Shown in pieces: positions 14,174 through 17,151 of a DNA stretch of 17,151 nt. Location: NCBI GenBank assembly GCA_028872685.1, contig JAPKEI010000015.1:1-17151 (forward strand), given 5' to 3'. The notes beneath the pieces are model-generated. The model saw only the letters and a program-made list of their open reading frames with translations. It was not told the origin of the DNA and made no database searches. Origin of the DNA: Verrucomicrobiota bacterium (GTDB taxonomy: Bacteria > Verrucomicrobiota > Verrucomicrobiia > Limisphaerales > UBA1100). Each line of letters begins with the position of its first letter. Positions within the stretch are counted from its first letter, which is position 1. The translations under genes and the position numbers were made by a program.

Positions 14174-15412
14174 ATGTCCGCAAAGAAATCCAGCGCAAAA
14201 AAGAAACGGTCGACGAAGTCACCTTTCGATTCAATCGAATCCGTCATCACCGACATTCGTCGCGGCAAAATGGTCATTGTGGTAGATGACGAGGATCGTG
14301 AAAATGAAGGCGACCTCATCATGGCCGGCGAGCATGCCACACCTAAGTCCATCAATTTCATGGCCAAGCACGGCCGCGGACTCATCTGTGTACCCACCTC
14401 CGGCGATCGACTGCGCCAGCTCGGCATCGAGCGCATGGTGCCCAGCAATCAGGAAACTTTTAAAACGGACTTCCAGGTGAGTGTTGATGCGGCAGCCGGT
14501 ATCACCACAGGCATTAGCGCCAAAGACCGTGCCCGCACCATACAAGTGATGGCCGACCCCACCGCCATGCCCGAGGCACTCGTACAACCTGGTCACATTT
14601 TCCCATTGCGCGCCTGCCCCGGAGGCGTACTGCAGCGCGCCGGACACACCGAGGCGGCAGTGGATTTTGCTAAGCTCGCTGAATGCCGGCCTATAGGCGT
14701 CATTTGCGAAATCATGAATGACGACGGCAGCATGGCGCGGTTGCCGCAACTGAAACGATTTGCCAAAAAACACGCCCTTAAAATTTGCAGCATCGAGGCT
14801 CTCATTAAATATCGCCGCGAACGTGAGAAATTAATTGAGAAAATGGAAGTCGTGAAGATGCCCACCGAATTCGGCGATTTCAAACTCCACCTGTACCGCA
14901 GCGCGTTAGATGACCAACATCATTTGGCGCTGGTGATGGGCGAAGTTGAATCTGTTAAAAACGTCATGGTGCGCGTCCACAGCGAATGCCTCACCGGCGA
15001 TGTGTTCGGCAGCTTACGCTGTGATTGCGGCTCTCAGCTAAACCACGCCATGCAACAAATCGCCGATGTCGGTGTCGGTGTGATTGTGTATATGCGACAG
15101 GAAGGTCGAGGCATCGGACTCGCGCCCAAAATGCATGCGTACAAACTGCAGGAAAAGGGATTGGACACCGTGGAGGCCAATCAACAACTCGGCTACGCAA
15201 TGGACCTACGCGAGTACGGCTTGGGCGCACAGATTTTGGTGGATCTCGGTGTTAAGCACATTCGGTTACTCACCAATAATCCCAAAAAAGTTGTGGGCCT
15301 CGAGGGCTACGGATTAGATATTGTCGAGCAACTCCCCATCCGCGTGTCACCCAACAAGCACAATCAAAAATACCTCGCCACCAAGCGTGACAAAATGGGA
15401 CACAAAATTTAG
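14174..15412 (+). CDS. ribBA: RibBA: 3,4-dihydroxy-2-butanone-4-phosphate synthase / GTP cyclohydrolase II
   Basis: 412 residues, bifunctional. The N-terminal DHBP synthase domain (about 18-215) turns ribulose 5-phosphate into the four-carbon unit. It shows D-D-E-D-R-E-N-E-G-D (38-47), the G-I-S-A-x-D-R-A-x-T segment and R-A-G-H-T-E-A-A-V-D. The C-terminal GTP cyclohydrolase II domain (about 225-400) opens GTP at the first step of the purine branch. Its zinc site is intact (Cys272, Cys283, Cys285 in C-L-T-G-D-x-F-G-S-L-R-C-D-C), as are R-Q-E-G-R-G-I-G-L and D-L-R-E-Y-G-x-G-A-Q, so both halves look active. A Lys/Ser-rich N-terminal extension of about 17 residues (K-K-S-S-A-K-K-K-R) precedes the domain. 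The ATG is 1 nt after the alaS stop and ribH follows after 2 nt. No FMN riboswitch fits in this spacing. Confidence 0.96.
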   Translation: MSAKKSSAKKKRSTKSPFDSIESVITDIRRGKMVIVVDDEDRENEGDLIMAGEHATPKSINFMAKHGRGLICVPTSGDRLRQLGIERMVPSNQETFKTDFQVSVDAAAGITTGISAKDRARTIQVMADPTAMPEALVQPGHIFPLRACPGGVLQRAGHTEAAVDFAKLAECRPIGVICEIMNDDGSMARLPQLKRFAKKHALKICSIEALIKYRREREKLIEKMEVVKMPTEFGDFKLHLYRSALDDQHHLALVMGEVESVKNVMVRVHSECLTGDVFGSLRCDCGSQLNHAMQQIADVGVGVIVYMRQEGRGIGLAPKMHAYKLQEKGLDTVEANQQLGYAMDLREYGLGAQILVDLGVKHIRLLTNNPKKVVGLEGYGLDIVEQLPIRVSPNKHNQKYLATKRDKMGHKI

Positions 15413-15414
15413 CC

Positions 15415-15873
15415 ATGCTAAAATCCACCCAACGGAAAACACCCGCAAGGCAAAACGCCCGCATCGCCATCGTGGCCTCGGCGTACAATGCCGAATACGT
15501 GGACGGCATGGTGGAAGGTGCATTGGGTGTGTTGACGGGGGAAGTTGAACTAATTCGAGTTCCGGGAGCATTTGAGATTCCCGTGGCAGCAGCAACATTG
15601 GCGCGGCGCAAGCGGCTGCGACCGGCCGCGGTAATTTGCCTCGGCGTGATATTGCGTGGGCGAACGACGCATGCCGAGTATGTGGGGCAATCTGTTACTC
15701 AACAACTTGCCGCGTTGGCTGTGGAGACAGGAATTCCGATGGTTCACGAAGTGCTGTTGCTGGAAAACAGAGCACAAGCAAAAACACGTTGCCTGAAAGC
15801 GGGAACCAATCGTGGCACGGAAGCCGCCCACACGGCCGTTGCGATGGTTGGGCTATTGTCTGAAATAGCCTAA
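15415..15873 (+). CDS. ribH: 6,7-dimethyl-8-ribityllumazine synthase
   Basis: 152 residues, typical length. It condenses the DHBP product of RibBA with the pyrimidine intermediate, the penultimate step to riboflavin; the enzyme usually forms a 60-mer or pentamer. Family motifs are A-S-A-Y-N (21-25, where A-S-x-F-N is usual), V-P-G-A-F-E-I-P (49-56), G-V-I-L-R-G-R-T-T-H-A-E-Y-V (77-90, with the catalytic His86) and Q-A-K-T-R (121-125, the phosphate-binding Arg region). One stretch is unusual: where the family has F-G-V-L-T-T, this protein has M-V-H-E-V-L-L-L (109-116). The start is 2 nt after the ribBA stop. Riboflavin synthase (RibE) and RibD are not in the window. Confidence 0.92.
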   Translation: MLKSTQRKTPARQNARIAIVASAYNAEYVDGMVEGALGVLTGEVELIRVPGAFEIPVAAATLARRKRLRPAAVICLGVILRGRTTHAEYVGQSVTQQLAALAVETGIPMVHEVLLLENRAQAKTRCLKAGTNRGTEAAHTAVAMVGLLSEIA

Positions 15874-15910
15874 AACCATTCGTTTATTGTTTTTATGGCC
15901 CAAAACCTAT

Positions 15911-15933
15911 CCTTGTGAATTTTTTCACAAAGG
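15911..15933 (+). repeat. Inverted repeat / hairpin in the ribH-ctaA gap
   Basis: TTGTGAA (15913-15919), a TTTT loop and TTCACAA (15924-15930) make a perfect 7-bp stem. With one bulged A at 15931, CC and GG extend it to 9 bp. It lies 40 nt after ribH. No T-run follows the right arm, so a classical terminator is not clear. It might end the rib transcript, or serve as an operator just upstream of the weak promoter-like sequence at 15936. Confidence 0.5.
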
Positions 15934-15935
15934 GC

Positions 15936-15964
15936 TTGCGCGGTGACCATGCCGGTGCTAATTT
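15936..15964 (+). promoter_or_regulatory. Weak promoter-like sequence before heme A synthase
   Basis: TTGCGC (15936-15941) and TAATTT (15959-15964) are separated by exactly 17 nt, but each matches consensus at only 3 of 6 positions. The gap of 161 nt makes a promoter for the heme genes likely somewhere here. The rest of the gap shows only the inverted repeat just upstream. Confidence 0.22.
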
Positions 15965-16034
15965 CCCGCGCGAAGGGAGTGAAGTCAGCGTTTCCGGGCT
16001 TTCCAACCACTATTCCGGGGCGTTTCCTTTCTAA

Positions 16035-17126
16035 ATGGCTACCGAAAAACACAACTCGTGGCTGCATCGCTTGGCGGTGTTCACCGCCATGTGCACGCTC
16101 GGCCTGATCGGCTTGGGTGCCATCGTCACGAGCAAAGAAGCGGGGATGGCAGTGCCGGATTGGCCGCAAACACTGGGGCATAATATGTTTATCGTTCCAT
16201 TCAAGCTTTGGGTGGGCGTCTCGGGGATTTTTGAAGAACACTCGCATCGTCTCGCCGCTTCGTTTGTTGGATTACTCACCACCGTTTTGGCCGTGTGGCT
16301 GTGGCTGCGTGATAGCCGCCAATGGGTCAAGCAACTGGGCATTATTGCATTTTTCCTCGTGGTGGGACAGGGCGTGATGGGCGGATTGCGAGTGACTCAG
16401 ATGAATCAAAATTTTGGAATCCTCCACGGTATGATGGCGCAGATTTTTTTATTGGTCATAGTTTGCCTTGCGCTGGTCACGAGCCGTTGGTGGAAGCGAA
16501 CACCCGCCGCGGCGGATGATGCGCAACGCGCGCCGCGCGTGGTGCGAATGCATTTCATCATGGCGTCAGTTTTGATTTTCTTGCAGCTCGCATTGGGCGC
16601 CACCATGCGGCATCAACACGCGGGCTTGCCCGCTTGGGAATTCCCAAAAGCCCACGGCCAATGGTGGCCCGCCACGGATGCGGAATCGGTTGCCCGCTAC
16701 AATGCCGAACGCGCTACGCTCAACCGTCAACTTCACAATGAGGGTCGGCAGGTCTTTTTGATGACAGGTCGCGACATCCTTCCATTTCATTTAACCCTAC
16801 AAATGGTGCATCGCGTACTGGCTGTGCTGATCATTGCGCTAGTCGTCGGTACGTTGATGGTGGTGCGAAAACGACTGGGTGCCCCCCATGCCCTCAGTCG
16901 CCTAAGCTTTGTGTGGCTGGGGATTATTAGCCTCCAGGTAGCCTTGGGAATTCTTACCGTAATCAAATACAAACCGGCTGACATTGCCACGTTGCACGTT
17001 GTTTGCGGAGCACTGGCGCTGGGCACGGGCGCGATTGGCACGTTCGTTTCCTGCCAAAAACATCTTCCGGCCTGCGTGGCGGAACCTGTGCCCGAATCGA
17101 AAACAAATATGGAGGCCGCGGCTTGA
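16035..17126 (+). CDS. ctaA: Heme A synthase (COX15/CtaA family)
   Basis: 363 residues, about eight membrane helices. It oxidises heme O to heme A for aa3-type cytochrome oxidase. Conserved heme-ligand histidines are present: E-E-H-S-H-R (67-72, His71), I-L-H-G (His131), V-H-R-V (His259) and L-H-V-V (His321). The first extracytoplasmic loop reads E-A-G-M-A-V-P-D-W-P-Q-T-L-G (35-48), the form I associate with Planctomycetota and Verrucomicrobiota. The equivalent second-half loop (about 190-255) is long and polar. Neither loop has the cysteine pair of Bacillus-type enzymes. The ATG at 16035 begins the conserved N-terminal helix; no clear Shine-Dalgarno precedes it. Its stop overlaps the next start (TGATG). 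Confidence 0.93.
   Translation: MATEKHNSWLHRLAVFTAMCTLGLIGLGAIVTSKEAGMAVPDWPQTLGHNMFIVPFKLWVGVSGIFEEHSHRLAASFVGLLTTVLAVWLWLRDSRQWVKQLGIIAFFLVVGQGVMGGLRVTQMNQNFGILHGMMAQIFLLVIVCLALVTSRWWKRTPAAADDAQRAPRVVRMHFIMASVLIFLQLALGATMRHQHAGLPAWEFPKAHGQWWPATDAESVARYNAERATLNRQLHNEGRQVFLMTGRDILPFHLTLQMVHRVLAVLIIALVVGTLMVVRKRLGAPHALSRLSFVWLGIISLQVALGILTVIKYKPADIATLHVVCGALALGTGAIGTFVSCQKHLPACVAEPVPESKTNMEAAA
17111..17115 (+). promoter_or_regulatory. Ribosome binding site GGAGG for the next gene
   Basis: GGAGG inside the last codons of the heme A synthase gene lies 10 nt before the ATG at 17126, supporting a new gene that starts there and runs off the window. Confidence 0.5.
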
Positions 17127-17151
17127 TGAAGAGCAACGAATCCATCGCAAC
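17126..17151 (+). CDS. Start of a further gene, cut by window edge (possibly heme O synthase)
   Basis: ATG at 17126 overlaps the TGA of the heme A synthase gene (TGATG), with GGAGG 10 nt upstream. Only M-K-S-N-E-S-I-A is visible, so the product cannot be read. In many bacteria protoheme IX farnesyltransferase (CtaB/COX10) follows CtaA, making that the best guess; this is inference from neighbours alone. Confidence 0.45.

Noticed and set aside
15870..16247. 125-residue minus-strand frame covering the ribH-ctaA gap
   Set aside because: The part in the gap looks superficially protein-like, but most of the frame is antisense to the heme A synthase start and it has no ribosome binding site or recognisable domain.

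Overview
The window (about 17 kb, moderately GC-rich) looks like chromosomal DNA of a Verrucomicrobiota bacterium, or a close relative in the PVC group. The supporting signs are a GldG/DUF4340 envelope cluster, a secreted sulfatase with a C-C-P-S-L active site, a large secreted propeller-like protein of the kind common in Verrucomicrobiota and Planctomycetota, a heme A synthase with an E-A-G-M-A-V-P-D-W-P loop, and a tiny lipoprotein with an R-P-W-N motif. The placement is inference from protein style; there is no rRNA gene here.

Layout. (1) 2-4021, plus strand: the 3' part of a GldG-like ABC-transporter auxiliary protein, a DUF4340 protein, two membrane-anchored coiled-coil proteins and a 57-residue lipoprotein. 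The coiled-coil pair has its own promoter-like sequence and a strong ribosome binding site. (2) 4018-6164, minus strand: a promoter, a structured RNA of about 176 nt that I identify as a likely 6S RNA, then rarA (AAA+ replication/recombination ATPase), then 5-formyltetrahydrofolate cyclo-ligase. (3) 6210-7511, plus: secreted sulfatase. (4) 7552-9069, minus: methionyl-tRNA synthetase. (5) 9149-17151, plus: secreted propeller-like protein, alanyl-tRNA synthetase, RibBA and RibH (riboflavin synthesis), all overlapping or 1-2 nt apart. After a 161-nt gap come heme A synthase and the first codons of one more gene, probably heme O synthase.

The most interesting element is the non-coding stretch upstream of rarA. 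On the minus strand it has a -35/-10 pair with a 17-nt spacer. The predicted +1 falls on the first base of a 19-bp closing stem whose other arm lies about 150 nt downstream and is followed by seven U. Between the arms lie a large bubble with a small hairpin on its 3' side and a GC-rich apical stem. This is the layout of 6S RNA, the RNA that binds sigma-70 RNA polymerase, and it sits beside rarA and the cyclo-ligase gene, as ssrS sits beside ygfA in E. coli.

The rest is mostly housekeeping (tRNA charging, flavin and heme synthesis) interleaved with envelope and secreted proteins. I see no CRISPR array, insertion sequence, phage gene, tRNA or rRNA. No gene-free stretch exceeds 300 bases.
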